Of a DNA stretch of 64,000 nucleotides, positions 32,386 through 41,120 are shown one piece after another. The notes beneath the pieces were generated by a model. The model saw only the letters and a list, made by a program, of their open reading frames with translations. It did not search any database and was not told the DNA's origin. Each line of letters starts with the position of its first letter. Position 1 is the stretch's first letter. Origin of the DNA: Cupriavidus pauculus (lineage in GTDB: Bacteria; Pseudomonadota; Gammaproteobacteria; Burkholderiales; Burkholderiaceae); the NCBI RefSeq assembly GCF_022179805.1, contig NZ_BPUO01000017.1:1-64000 (forward strand), in the 5' to 3' direction. A program made the position numbers and the translations under genes.

Positions 32386-34137
32386 ATGGAGATGACCCAG
32401 GCGACGTCGGAACTCGACGCCAATCCTGACAGCGATGCCACGCGGGCCGCGCCGCCGCAGGCCGAACTCGACGCGCCGTTTTCCAACCTGGAAACGCGCC
32501 GCCACCAGATGTTTCCCACACTGACCCATGCCGAGGTGCAACGCATCATGCGGTTCGGCGAGGTGCGTACGTGGAAGGCGGGCGAGTTGGTGTTCCAGGT
32601 GGGCGATACCGGTCGCGGCATGCATGTCGTGCTGACGGGCCGGGTGCGCATCGACCGCCGCGACGGGCTGGGCCACCGCACCGCGATCACCGAGGAGGGC
32701 CCGGGCCAGTTCCTGGCCGAGGTGGGCCAGCTGACCGGCAAGCCGGCGCTGGTGGACGCCGTGGTGCTTGAGGATTGCACGATCCTGGTGATTCCGCCGC
32801 CGAGCCTGCGTGCGCTGCTGGTGGCCGAAGCCGACCTGGGCGAACGGATCATGCGCGCGCTGATCCTGCGCCGGGTGGGGCTGATCGAGCAGGGCGGCGG
32901 GCCGGTGCTGGTGGGCAAGGGCACCGAGCCGCTGCTGCTTGCGCTGCAGGCATTCCTGCGCCGCAATGGGCATCCGCATCGCGTGATCGACATCGAGACC
33001 GACACCGATTCCACCTGCCTGGTCGATATCAGCAAGGCCCCGCAGAGCGACTTTCCGATGGTGATCTGCCCCGACGGCAGCATCCTGCGCGCGCCGGACG
33101 AAGGCCAGCTCGCCAGTTGCCTGGGGCTGGTGCCCGAGTTCGCTCAGGACCACGTCTACGACGTGATCGTGGTTGGCGCCGGCCCGGCCGGGCTGGCCAC
33201 CGCTGTCTATGCGGCATCGGAAGGGCTGTCCGTGGCCGTGATCGATTGTCGGTCGCCGGGCGGACAGGCCGGCGCCAGCGCGCGCATCGAGAACTATCTG
33301 GGCTTTCCGACCGGCATTTCAGGGCAGGCGCTGGCGGGGCGCGCGTTCGTGCAGGCGCTGAAGTTCGGCGCGCACGTGGCGATCCCGCTCGAAGTCAAGG
33401 CGCTGCATTGTGGCGAGAATCCGATCGAACTGGAACTGGTCGACGGGCGGCGCATTCCCACGCGCACCGTGGTAGTGGCCAGTGGCGCGCAGTACCGCCG
33501 CGCGGACATCGAGGCGCTGGATCAGTACGAAGGGCGCGGCGTCTACTACTGGGCGTCGCCGGTGGAAGCCAAGCTGTGCAAGGACGAACACGCCATGCTG
33601 GTGGGCGGCGGCAATTCGGCGGGGCAAGCTGCGGTGTACCTGGCATCGCACGCGGCGGAAGTGCACATCCTGGTGCGCGGCGAAGGGCTGGAGGCCACCA
33701 TGTCGCGCTACCTGATCGATCGACTCAAGAGCCTGCCGAACGTGCACCTGCATACCCGTTCGCAGATTACGGCGATGGAAGGCGAGGGCTGGCTGTCCAC
33801 TGTGCGCTACAAGGAGCAGGCGTCGGGCCCCGAGTGCGTGGCGGTGCCGATGCGCCATGTGTTCCTGTTCATCGGCGCGGCGCCCAATACCGAGTGGCTG
33901 CGGTCCTGCAACGTCGAAACCGACAACAAGGGCTTTATCCTGACCGGCTACGACGCCCACCATTCCTGCACGGAGCGCGCCGACTACACGCTGGAAACCA
34001 GCGTGCCCGGCGTGTTTGCGATTGGCGACGTGCGGTCCGGCTCAACCAAGCGCGTGGCGGCTGCGGTGGGCGAGGGCGCGGCCGTGGTGGCGCAGATCCA
34101 TCACTACCTGGCCGCGCTTGAACATGCGATGGTGTGA
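32386..34137 (+). CDS. cNMP-binding domain, Trx-like domain and TrxR-like flavoprotein fusion lacking the redox CxxC
   Basis: This 583-residue protein has an N-terminal cyclic-nucleotide-binding fold (about 40-165), a thioredoxin/glutaredoxin-like segment without a CxxC (about 178-248) and a thioredoxin-reductase-like FAD/NADPH unit (258-583): GAGPAG at 264-269, GGGNSA at 407-412 and a late GDVRSG. Where TrxR has CATC, this protein reads WASPVEA (389-395), so the classical disulfide is missing. It is thus not a normal thioredoxin reductase; electrons may leave by another route. GGGGGAAAG precedes the ATG at 32386. Divergent from the CoA-transferase gene. Confidence 0.85.
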   Translation: MEMTQATSELDANPDSDATRAAPPQAELDAPFSNLETRRHQMFPTLTHAEVQRIMRFGEVRTWKAGELVFQVGDTGRGMHVVLTGRVRIDRRDGLGHRTAITEEGPGQFLAEVGQLTGKPALVDAVVLEDCTILVIPPPSLRALLVAEADLGERIMRALILRRVGLIEQGGGPVLVGKGTEPLLLALQAFLRRNGHPHRVIDIETDTDSTCLVDISKAPQSDFPMVICPDGSILRAPDEGQLASCLGLVPEFAQDHVYDVIVVGAGPAGLATAVYAASEGLSVAVIDCRSPGGQAGASARIENYLGFPTGISGQALAGRAFVQALKFGAHVAIPLEVKALHCGENPIELELVDGRRIPTRTVVVASGAQYRRADIEALDQYEGRGVYYWASPVEAKLCKDEHAMLVGGGNSAGQAAVYLASHAAEVHILVRGEGLEATMSRYLIDRLKSLPNVHLHTRSQITAMEGEGWLSTVRYKEQASGPECVAVPMRHVFLFIGAAPNTEWLRSCNVETDNKGFILTGYDAHHSCTERADYTLETSVPGVFAIGDVRSGSTKRVAAAVGEGAAVVAQIHHYLAALEHAMV

Positions 34138-34244
34138 CGGCGCGCGCCGCGAATCATTCGTGAGTTGAGGGCATCAATGTCGTGCTGAACGGGACATCCA
34201 TGCGCTTTGTTTCATGGTTACACTGCCTGCGCCTGAACCGGTAT

Positions 34245-34271
34245 CGATGAATCGATGATTCGATGAATCGA
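34245..34271. repeat. Three 8-bp tandem repeats (CGATGAAT/CGATGATT)
   Basis: CGATGAAT, CGATGATT and CGATGAAT follow without gaps, then CGA. They lie 65 bp before a Bug receptor gene. Could be a regulator site or simple slippage. Confidence 0.5.
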
Positions 34272-34335
34272 CGCCGGGAACGGTGATTCAGGTATTCGAC
34301 CGGGACAGAACCCGGCGCCAACCAGGAGACAGACC

Positions 34336-35328
34336 ATGGGTATCCCCTTCGCCAGCCTGGCGAAGCGTGCGGGCATTGCCATTGCGGCGATGACGGCCAC
34401 GCTTGCCGCCTTTCCATCCGTCGCCGCCGACGCCTTTCCCAATCGCCCGATCCGCCTGATCGTGCCGTTCGCACCGGGCGGCAGCGTCGATATTGCTGGC
34501 CGACTGATCACCGAAGCCTGGGGCAAGCAACTGGGCCAGCCGGTGGTAGCCGACAACCGCGCCGGCGCCTCGGGCAACATCGGCATGGACCAGTTGGCCA
34601 AGTCGAAACCCGACGGCTACACGCTGGCCATCAACAACGTGGCGCTGGCCGTCAACCCCGCACTGTTCGCCAAGCTGCCCTTCGATACGGCCAGGGACTT
34701 CGCCTCGGTGGGCACCATGGGTACGTCGCAGCATGTGCTGGTGGTCAGCAACACGCTGCCGGCCAAGGACGTCAAGGCGCTGGTGGCGTCGGCCAAGGCG
34801 CAGCCGGGCAAGCTGAGCTTTGGCTCGGCTGGTTCCGGCAGCACGTTCCACATGGCCGCCGAACTGTTCAAGACCGAGGCGGGCGTCGATATCCTGCACG
34901 TGCCGTACAAGGGCGGTGGCCCGGCGCTGGTCGATACGATTGCCGGCCAGGTGCAGATGAGTTTCCCGGTGCTGTCGGCGGCGTTGCCCCAGGTGCAGGG
35001 CGGCAAGCTGCGCGCGCTGGCCGTGACTGGCCCCAAGCGCTCGCCGCTGATGCCTGACGTGCCCACGATGGCCGAGGCCGGCCTACCCAACTACCGCTTC
35101 GAAACGTGGTTCATCGTCAGTGCCCCGGCCGGTACGCCCAAGGACGTGCTGGCGAAGCTGAACCAGACGCTCAACGCAGCGCTGGCCCAGCCCGAACTGA
35201 AGGCGCGGCTGATCAAGGAAGGCTTTGAACCGCTGACCATGAGCCCGACCCAGGCCGATGCGATGCTGCGCAAGGAAATGGTTCGCTGGGCTGCAGTGGT
35301 GAAGCAGGCCGGGATCACCCCGGAGTAA
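34336..35328 (+). CDS. Bug/TctC-family periplasmic solute receptor
   Basis: This 330-residue tripartite tricarboxylate receptor has a signal peptide (cleavage about residue 31, VAADAFPNRP), PIRLIVPFAPGGSVDIAGRL near the ligand site, KPDGYTLAINN and HVPYKGGGPALVD. Such receptors bind carboxylates in the periplasm for TctAB-type transporters; none lies nearby, so it is an orphan as most Bug proteins are. CAGGAGA precedes the ATG. Downstream is a convergent diiron-protein gene. Ligand unknown. Confidence 0.92.
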   Translation: MGIPFASLAKRAGIAIAAMTATLAAFPSVAADAFPNRPIRLIVPFAPGGSVDIAGRLITEAWGKQLGQPVVADNRAGASGNIGMDQLAKSKPDGYTLAINNVALAVNPALFAKLPFDTARDFASVGTMGTSQHVLVVSNTLPAKDVKALVASAKAQPGKLSFGSAGSGSTFHMAAELFKTEAGVDILHVPYKGGGPALVDTIAGQVQMSFPVLSAALPQVQGGKLRALAVTGPKRSPLMPDVPTMAEAGLPNYRFETWFIVSAPAGTPKDVLAKLNQTLNAALAQPELKARLIKEGFEPLTMSPTQADAMLRKEMVRWAAVVKQAGITPE

Positions 35329-35375
35329 ATCCCCCGAGCAAGTCTCCCGGGTGAAGCCGGCCTGCGTGCCGCCAG

Positions 35376-36353
35376 TCAGGCGGCCATTGCCGGCTCCGGC
35401 GCGCCGCCGGCCGGCACCGCGTACATCAGCGGCGCCGCGCCTTCGGCGATGCGCGCGCGCTGCGCTTCGGTGGTCATGGCCTCAAGCAGCTTGCAGAAGC
35501 GCGGTTCGAACATGCCGGACACGATGTACGTCCAGCGATACGCCTTGAGTACCACCGCCTCTACCTCCGGCGCACGGGGAGCATCCGCCGTGCCACGGAT
35601 CACGCGCATGAAGTAGGCCGCGTCGGCGTGCGCCTGGGCCTGGATGATGGCGTCGAAGCCGCCAACGATGGCCAGCATGTCTTCGATCGCAGCATCACGC
35701 TCGGCATCGCTGACCCGCTCGTTCTCGCGGATCCATTCCAGCTCGTCCAGGATGGCGTGCTGCGATTCCTCGCGCCAGTGGAACAGGAACACGTCCTTGA
35801 ACAGGTCGGACAGGTCTGACGCCGTGCCGATGCTGGCCCGGTAGTGGGCCTGCGAGAACAGTTCGAGTTGACAGATCACCGCCAGCACGGCCCATGAGCG
35901 CTTGCCCAGCACAAAGGCGGCCACGTCGTTGGGTTGGGCATCGAAGCGATAGCCGGCGGGCATGTCCTGTGCCGCCAGCCGTTCGATACGGCGAAACAGT
36001 TCCTGGTGCTTCAGTTCCTCGTCGGAAAACCGGATCAGCGCTTCCAGTGCGACCTGGTCGCCCAGTGCGTGTTGCCCGGTCAACTCCAGCACCTTGGCGC
36101 TGACAAAGCGTTCCACCAGCCCGAACATGTTGGCGTAGGTACGGCCTTGCACCTGGCTCAGAAAGCGCTGCTCCGATGCGCTCAGGAAGGGCAGCTCGTC
36201 GACCAGGGACAGGCCGTCGGGCATGAACTTGTGCGAAAGGTCGAAATTACGGCCGCGAATCACGTCCTGGTCGATGTCCCAGCGGATGCGGCGTGAAGCG
36301 GCGATGCAGCGGGCGTAGCGTTGTGTGTCTGCGGAAAGGGATACAGCTTGCAT
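35376..36353 (-). CDS. Ferritin-like diiron protein of unknown substrate
   Basis: This 325-residue helical protein has the carboxylate-diiron signature: E81, E113-x-x-H116 (DEELKHQE), E164 and E196-x-x-H199 (REESQHAI), all at four-helix-bundle spacing. That is the ligand set of ferritin-like oxygenases and N-oxygenases such as AurF. ATG 36353 has AAGGAG upstream; a longer frame from 36386 is not needed. It lies alone, so the substrate is not suggested by context. Confidence 0.75.
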   Translation of the reverse strand: MQAVSLSADTQRYARCIAASRRIRWDIDQDVIRGRNFDLSHKFMPDGLSLVDELPFLSASEQRFLSQVQGRTYANMFGLVERFVSAKVLELTGQHALGDQVALEALIRFSDEELKHQELFRRIERLAAQDMPAGYRFDAQPNDVAAFVLGKRSWAVLAVICQLELFSQAHYRASIGTASDLSDLFKDVFLFHWREESQHAILDELEWIRENERVSDAERDAAIEDMLAIVGGFDAIIQAQAHADAAYFMRVIRGTADAPRAPEVEAVVLKAYRWTYIVSGMFEPRFCKLLEAMTTEAQRARIAEGAAPLMYAVPAGGAPEPAMAA

Positions 36354-36768
36354 TGCGAAACTCCTTGATACGTGAAAACGTCCCACGGAGGACGTGGCAG
36401 GATACTCGGCCCATCGACGAGCATCGCGCGTGAGACTGGTGTCCCGACTGGAATCGTTTTCATCGGATTCGTCACCGGGAAGCGGGACATGCGTCCTTGG
36501 CGAGGGTTTACGCCAGCCACTACGCTAGCCATACCGGTTGGCCGCGCCAGCCGGTCATCTCCGGACGCCGCCGCGCGCATCCGGCCCGGTCGTTTTGCCT
36601 GCACAGGACCAAAGTCCCATGCATCGGGCCCGGTTTTCCGCTCTCGCTCCCAAAACCGGGACCCTTGTCTCGTACGCGTTCTCGTTTCGTTTTCCACAAT
36701 GACTCCACGGCTCGGCCATCGCCGTCCGTGTTTTTCTTCTGATGGAGTTTCAAGTTGGAGTAGTCGAG
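36354..36768. other. Intergenic region before the short [FY]TDGAR gene
   Basis: 415 bp with no supported gene. It includes an inverted repeat with 9-bp arms at 36629-36660. The long open frame that crosses this region is a GC-rich artefact of the downstream hydrolase-LuxR frame. Confidence 0.5.
36629..36660. repeat. Inverted repeat CCCGGTTTT / AAAACCGGG
   Basis: Two perfect 9-bp arms (36629-36637 and 36652-36660) separated by 14 bp, 109 bp upstream of the short repeat-protein gene. Hairpin or operator; no T run follows the second arm. Confidence 0.5.
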
Positions 36769-37062
36769 ATGTATACGAACGTTGCAAAGACCCTGGTTGC
36801 TGTTTCCGCATTGACCATTGGCATCGCCCAGACCGCCCACGCCGCGTGGAGCGAAGTGTTTGTCCCGTCGAATGGCTCGACGCAGCACGTAAGCAAGTCC
36901 TCGTGCATGCGCGGCACCTTCGATTCCTATACCGACGGTGCCCGTATGGGCCTGCGCGATGCGTTCAGCGATGGCGGCAATCGAATGGGTCCGCGCGACG
37001 CGTACACCGACGGCGCGCGCAGTGTAGGTGCGCAGGGCGACTGCGCGATGCGCGCGAGCTGA
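36769..37062 (+). CDS. Short exported [FY]TDGAR repeat protein, second family member
   Basis: This 97-residue protein has a signal peptide (MYTNVAKTLVAVSALTIGIA, cleavage after AHA) and then three repeat units: DSYTDGARMGLR, DAFSDGGNRMGPR and DAYTDGARSVGA. Two cysteines flank the repeats (SSCMRG and GDCAMR) and could form one disulfide. GGAG lies 7-8 bases before ATG 36769. The units match those of the protein at 17376-17939, which has no cysteines. Function unknown. The next gene starts 290 bp downstream. Confidence 0.75.
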   Translation: MYTNVAKTLVAVSALTIGIAQTAHAAWSEVFVPSNGSTQHVSKSSCMRGTFDSYTDGARMGLRDAFSDGGNRMGPRDAYTDGARSVGAQGDCAMRAS

Positions 37063-37352
37063 CGCTCGCCGAGCGCTCCACCGGCCGCACGGTGCACGCC
37101 GTGCGGCCGGCTTCCTTCCAAGCCCCGCCGCGAGACACCCCAGTGGTGTACATCATCCGGCGCGCCGCATATGCCCCGCGTCTTGCCTTCCGCACTTTGC
37201 GCGGCCGGCAGGCGGTGTTGATGTCGGCGCGCTGGGGATCGTTGTCTAAGATAGGTGAGTCGCCCGGCACGACCGGACGCGGTGAGCCATTGCCAGACGT
37301 TGCACGGCGGCGCACCGGCCCGCTCGTAACCTGCCCCGCGCGCGACCCGCCC

Positions 37353-38429
37353 ATGCCGATGCTAAAGCAGCAGATTCGCCTATGCACCAGCCCGGACCGC
37401 GTACGCCTTGCGTACGCGATCACGGGTAGCGGTCCGCCCCTGGTGAAGGCCGCCAACTGGATGAGCCACCTCGAGTTCGACGTGGGCAGCCCGGTCTGGA
37501 GCCACATGCTGTGTGCGCTGTCCGAGCAGCACACACTGATCCGGTACGACGAACGTGGATGCGGGCTGTCCGATCGTCACATCGAGGACCTCTCGTTCAT
37601 CGCCTGGCTGCGCGACCTGGAAACCATCGTCGACGCCATGGGCGTGGAGAGCTTTGCGCTGCTCGGCATCTCGCAGGGCGCGTCGATTGCCGTGGCCTAC
37701 GCGGTGGCGCATCCCGAACGTGTCAGCCATCTGATCCTGCATGGCGGCTATGCGCGCGGCCGGCTCAAGCGCAACCAGGGCCCCGAGATGCGAGAGGAAG
37801 CCGACCTGATGATCCGGCTCGCGGAAATCGGCTGGGGGCAGGAGAACCCGGCGTTCCGGCAGTTCTTCACCACGCAGTTCATCCCTGGTGGCACGGCGGA
37901 ACAACACCGCTGGTTCAACGAGCTGGAGCGGGTGTCCACGTCGCCGGGCAATGCGGCGCGCTTCATGCGTATCTTCAACGAGATCGACGTGGTGGACCTG
38001 CTGCCCCTGGTGACTTGTCCCACCCTGGTCCTGCACGCGGTGCGCGACGCGCGCGTGCCGTTCGACGAAGGCCGGTTGATCGCCAGCATTATTCCCAATG
38101 CGCGCTTCGTGCCACTGGACAGCGGCAACCACCTGCTGCTGGAAACCGAGCCGGCCTGGGACCGCTGGATCGACGAGGTACGCGCGTTCCTGCCCGCGCC
38201 GGCGCCGTCGGCCGACCCCGCGTTCGGCACGCTGACGCGGCGCGAGCGAGACATCGTGGTGCTGATCGCGCAGGGGCGCGACAACGCGCAGATCGCCGCC
38301 CATCTGGGACTGTGCGAGAAAACCGTGCGAAACCACATCACCAGCATCTTCTCGAAACTCGAAGTCGAGAATCGCTCGCAAGCTATCGTCCTGGCGCGCG
38401 AATCCGGGTTTGACCGCCAGCGCATCTGA
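37353..38429 (+). CDS. Alpha/beta-hydrolase fused to a LuxR helix-turn-helix
   Basis: This 358-residue protein has an alpha/beta-hydrolase domain (15-280) with nucleophile Ser107 in GISQG, acid Asp in HAVRDARVPFD and His in DSGNHLLLE, so the triad is intact. A C-terminal LuxR-type DNA-binding domain follows (about 290-345, LTRRERDIVVLIAQGRDNAQ, then KTVRNHITSIFSKLEVENRS). It may sense or hydrolyse a small ester or lactone and act as a regulator. ATG 37353 is preferred (37359 also possible); the much longer open frame from 36372 has no coding support. Confidence 0.85.
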   Translation: MPMLKQQIRLCTSPDRVRLAYAITGSGPPLVKAANWMSHLEFDVGSPVWSHMLCALSEQHTLIRYDERGCGLSDRHIEDLSFIAWLRDLETIVDAMGVESFALLGISQGASIAVAYAVAHPERVSHLILHGGYARGRLKRNQGPEMREEADLMIRLAEIGWGQENPAFRQFFTTQFIPGGTAEQHRWFNELERVSTSPGNAARFMRIFNEIDVVDLLPLVTCPTLVLHAVRDARVPFDEGRLIASIIPNARFVPLDSGNHLLLETEPAWDRWIDEVRAFLPAPAPSADPAFGTLTRRERDIVVLIAQGRDNAQIAAHLGLCEKTVRNHITSIFSKLEVENRSQAIVLARESGFDRQRI

Positions 38430-38474
38430 CGCGCCGGGACGTGTGGCATTGCGTCGCGCCAGACGATTTCCCGC

Positions 38475-38520
38475 TTGACATACAGATCTGTCTATCCAAC
38501 ACTATGAGACAGATCTGTCT
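38475..38520 (+). promoter_or_regulatory. Promoter with double operator ACAGATCTGTCT for the DUF1348 gene
   Basis: A perfect -35 TTGACA (38475-38480) is followed at once by ACAGATCTGTCT (38482-38493), and a second copy, AGACAGATCTGTCT, lies at 38507-38520 around the expected -10/start region. The same palindrome, with a C for T at the centre, fills the promoter spacer of the TetR gene at 46867. Confidence 0.75.
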
Positions 38521-38585
38521 ACTTCTGATCTTCCCGCTGTACCCAATCCGTCGTACCCACCTTTTCCATGCAAAGGAGATTGCCG

Positions 38586-39065
38586 ATGTCGAGTCAACCC
38601 GAAGTTCGCCCGCCGCTGCCCCCGTTCACCGCCGAAACCGCCGCCGCCAAGGTGCGTGCCGCCGAAGACGGCTGGAATTCGCGGGATCCGAACCGTGTGG
38701 CGCTGGCCTATACGGTCGACAGCGCCTGGCGCAATCGTGCCGAATTTGTGAACGGACGCGACCAGATCGTGGCGTTCCTGACGCGCAAGTGGCAAAAGGA
38801 GCTCGACTACCGGCTGATCAAGGAGCTGTGGGCGCACGATGGCAATCGCATCGCGGTGCGATTTGCGTACGAGTGGCATGACGACTCGGGCAACTGGTAC
38901 CGGTCGTATGGCAACGAGAACTGGGAATTCGACGAGAACGGCCTGATGCAGCGCCGCTTTGCGTGCATCAACGATGCCCCGATCCGTGAGGCGGATCGCA
39001 AGTACCACTGGCCGCTGGGCCGCCGGCCGGACGATCATCCGAGCCTGAGCGACCTGGGATTCTGA
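38586..39065 (+). CDS. DUF1348 / nuclear transport factor 2-like protein
   Basis: This 159-residue protein of the NTF2-like alpha+beta barrel fold (DUF1348) contains AAEDGWNSRDPNRVALAYT, then GRDQIVAFLTRKW and YGNENWEFDENGLM, all family hallmarks. The enzymatic role is unknown; the fold has a deep pocket. ATG 38586 has AAAGGAG 9 bases upstream; an upstream ATG at 38568 is less likely. The promoter carries a double palindrome shared with the TetR gene 8 kb away (46867), the likely repressor. Confidence 0.9.
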   Translation: MSSQPEVRPPLPPFTAETAAAKVRAAEDGWNSRDPNRVALAYTVDSAWRNRAEFVNGRDQIVAFLTRKWQKELDYRLIKELWAHDGNRIAVRFAYEWHDDSGNWYRSYGNENWEFDENGLMQRRFACINDAPIREADRKYHWPLGRRPDDHPSLSDLGF

Positions 39066-39134
39066 CCCTCGGCGGCGGCATGGAGGCTGAGCCGTCCATG
39101 CCGCCTGCCGCCGAGGGCTTCCTGCTTACCGCGC

Positions 39135-40880
39135 TTACTGCATCTTCTGCAGGTTGCCCACGCGCACCAGCATCTCCGTGAACATCTGCATGTCGAGGTT
39201 CAGGTCGGCCACTTCCTTGTACTCCTTGGCGTTGTGCGCGGTGTACTTCTTGCCGGGCATGGCGGGGCCGAAGTTGATGGCGTTGGGCATCAGCTTGGCG
39301 GTGGTGCTGCCAGCCGTCGGTACGGGTTTGGCTTCCAGGCCCGTGGTGTCGCCATAGATGTTTAGCAGCGTGGACAGCCAGGCGCCCTTTGGATCGCGGG
39401 CCATCCAGTCGCCCTGCTCATGCTGGATCTCCAGCGTGGTGTGCGTGCTGCCGGCCCATTGCTGGATGCGCTCGGCAATCCGGGCGCGCAGCGCATCGGG
39501 CGTGGATCCACGCGGCATGCGCACGTTGGCCGTGACTTCGAGCTTGCCGTTGCGCTCGCGGATCAGCGTCGGCGAGGCCGTCAGCGGTCCCATGAAGTCG
39601 TCCCGATATCCCACGTCGAGCTTTTCGCCAAGGTAGCCGGTGCCGTACAGGTCCGTCAGGTAGCGCGTGGCCCGTGCGTACTGGTTGTCGGCGAACGTCA
39701 CGCCCGACGCCTGCAGGAACATCGCCAGCCGTGGCACGGGGTTCACGCCTTCCTCGGGGCGCGAGCCATGTGCCGACGAACCAGTGACCTTCACGTCGAT
39801 GGCATCGCCAGTGCGCGCAATATCGATCGAGAACTTGCCCTGCGCGGCGTGCTGCGCGATGAAGCCGGCGCGTGCCTGCTCCAGCGTGGTGGCCACGGCG
39901 TTCAGATCGCCGCCGGTAATGCGGGCCGTGGCGGTCTGCGGAATCGCGTTGGCCGAGGCCGCGCCCGCCATCGCCACGATGGCAGGCTGCTTGCCATCGG
40001 CGGGCTGGTCCGGAAAGCGCACCGTCAGCGCGCCCGAGCCTTTTTCGGCCACCACGGCCGGGTACTTGCTGTCGAGCACGATGTTGTACTCGGGCAGGGC
40101 GGTCTTGTCGCGGTAGTACTTCATGCCGTCGCCACCGGTTTCCTCGGTGGTCTCGATCATCAGCCGAATCGTGCGCGCCAGCGGCACGCCGCTTTCACGC
40201 ACCGTCTTCATCGCGTACAGCGCGGCGGCAATCGATCCCTTGTCGTCGATGGTGCCGCGGCCGTAGAGATAGTCGCCCACCCGCGTGACCTTGAACGGGT
40301 CGAGCTTCGTGCCGTCGTCGAGCACCCATTCGTCGGCCACCACGGGCACCACGTCGGCGTGCGTGAGGATGCCGAAGGTCTCCTTGCCCTGGCCCGGCAG
40401 CGTCACCTCGAACACCCGGTTGTCGACGTTGCGGAACTGCAGGCCGAAATCCTTTGCCATGCGCTCCACGAGCTTGCCGAATTCGACGATGGCCGGATTT
40501 TCGTGCTGCGGCACCTTGTCGTCGCGCACGGTGCGCAGCGCCACCATCTCGGTGATGCTGTCCAGCACCGCCTGGTGGTTGTGCACGCGGTTGTAGACGC
40601 CCAGCAGCCGGCCGATGTTGGTCAGGTCATCACCCTTGAGCGGCCGCTTGGCGCGGTAGGCGCGCACGGCGCCGGCCAGCTTTGGGTCGGCCTTGACGGC
40701 ACTGTCCAGGAACGCGTTGAAGCTGGCCGGCGGCGCGGCCGTGGTGCTGACTACAAGCTGGTCAAGCTCGGCCTTGGCGATGGAGGCGGCGTTGGCGCTG
40801 GTGGCGCTCAGGGTGCCGATGGCGATCAGTGCGGCGGCCAGCAGGGTGGCTGCGGGCAGTCGGACGGGCAGGCGTGTCAT
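39135..40880 (-). CDS. Exported M20-family metallopeptidase (dipeptidase-like)
   Basis: This 581-residue zinc peptidase has a signal peptide (cleavage about residue 31, ANAASI). Metal and catalytic motifs are THADVVPV, YGRGTIDDKGS and ETTEETGGDGM, followed by a dimerisation insert and a final TAHNAKEYKEV His ligand. This is the PepV/M20A layout with two zincs. It should cleave short peptides in the periplasm. AGGGAC precedes ATG 40880. It diverges from the second Prx-Grx gene. Confidence 0.88.
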   Translation of the reverse strand: MTRLPVRLPAATLLAAALIAIGTLSATSANAASIAKAELDQLVVSTTAAPPASFNAFLDSAVKADPKLAGAVRAYRAKRPLKGDDLTNIGRLLGVYNRVHNHQAVLDSITEMVALRTVRDDKVPQHENPAIVEFGKLVERMAKDFGLQFRNVDNRVFEVTLPGQGKETFGILTHADVVPVVADEWVLDDGTKLDPFKVTRVGDYLYGRGTIDDKGSIAAALYAMKTVRESGVPLARTIRLMIETTEETGGDGMKYYRDKTALPEYNIVLDSKYPAVVAEKGSGALTVRFPDQPADGKQPAIVAMAGAASANAIPQTATARITGGDLNAVATTLEQARAGFIAQHAAQGKFSIDIARTGDAIDVKVTGSSAHGSRPEEGVNPVPRLAMFLQASGVTFADNQYARATRYLTDLYGTGYLGEKLDVGYRDDFMGPLTASPTLIRERNGKLEVTANVRMPRGSTPDALRARIAERIQQWAGSTHTTLEIQHEQGDWMARDPKGAWLSTLLNIYGDTTGLEAKPVPTAGSTTAKLMPNAINFGPAMPGKKYTAHNAKEYKEVADLNLDMQMFTEMLVRVGNLQKMQ

Positions 40881-40960
40881 GCGATGTTGTCCCTTCGTTT
40901 TTGTGTGCCCCGCATGATAGCCACGCCGATGTTTGAGCGAAAGCAGGCGAAACGCTCGCG

Positions 40961-41009
40961 ATAGAAGGATTCAATCGAATTACTACGTTTGATAATAGAA
41001 ATCTTCAAT
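40961..41009. promoter_or_regulatory. Two ATAG-N7-CAAT direct repeats before the Prx-Grx gene
   Basis: ATAGAAGGATTCAAT (40961-40975) and ATAGAAATCTTCAAT (40995-41009) match at 11 of 15 bases and lie 34 bp apart. ATAG-N7-CTAT is the OxyR half-site pattern; here CTAT is CAAT. The peroxidase gene downstream makes OxyR control reasonable but unproven. Confidence 0.4.
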
Positions 41010-41120
41010 GGGTCAGGTTGAAACAATGAATTTTACTGATCACATTCGGACCGGGAGAATGCACTCCATCGCCACGACACACGGTGTGTGGCGCAAGACC
41101 AACCCAAGGAGTGATATCAA

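Noticed and set aside
36372..37352. Extension of the hydrolase-LuxR frame to 685 residues
   Set aside because: The added part is Arg/Pro/Ser-rich without any domain and crosses the short [FY]TDGAR gene, which has a signal peptide and ribosome site.
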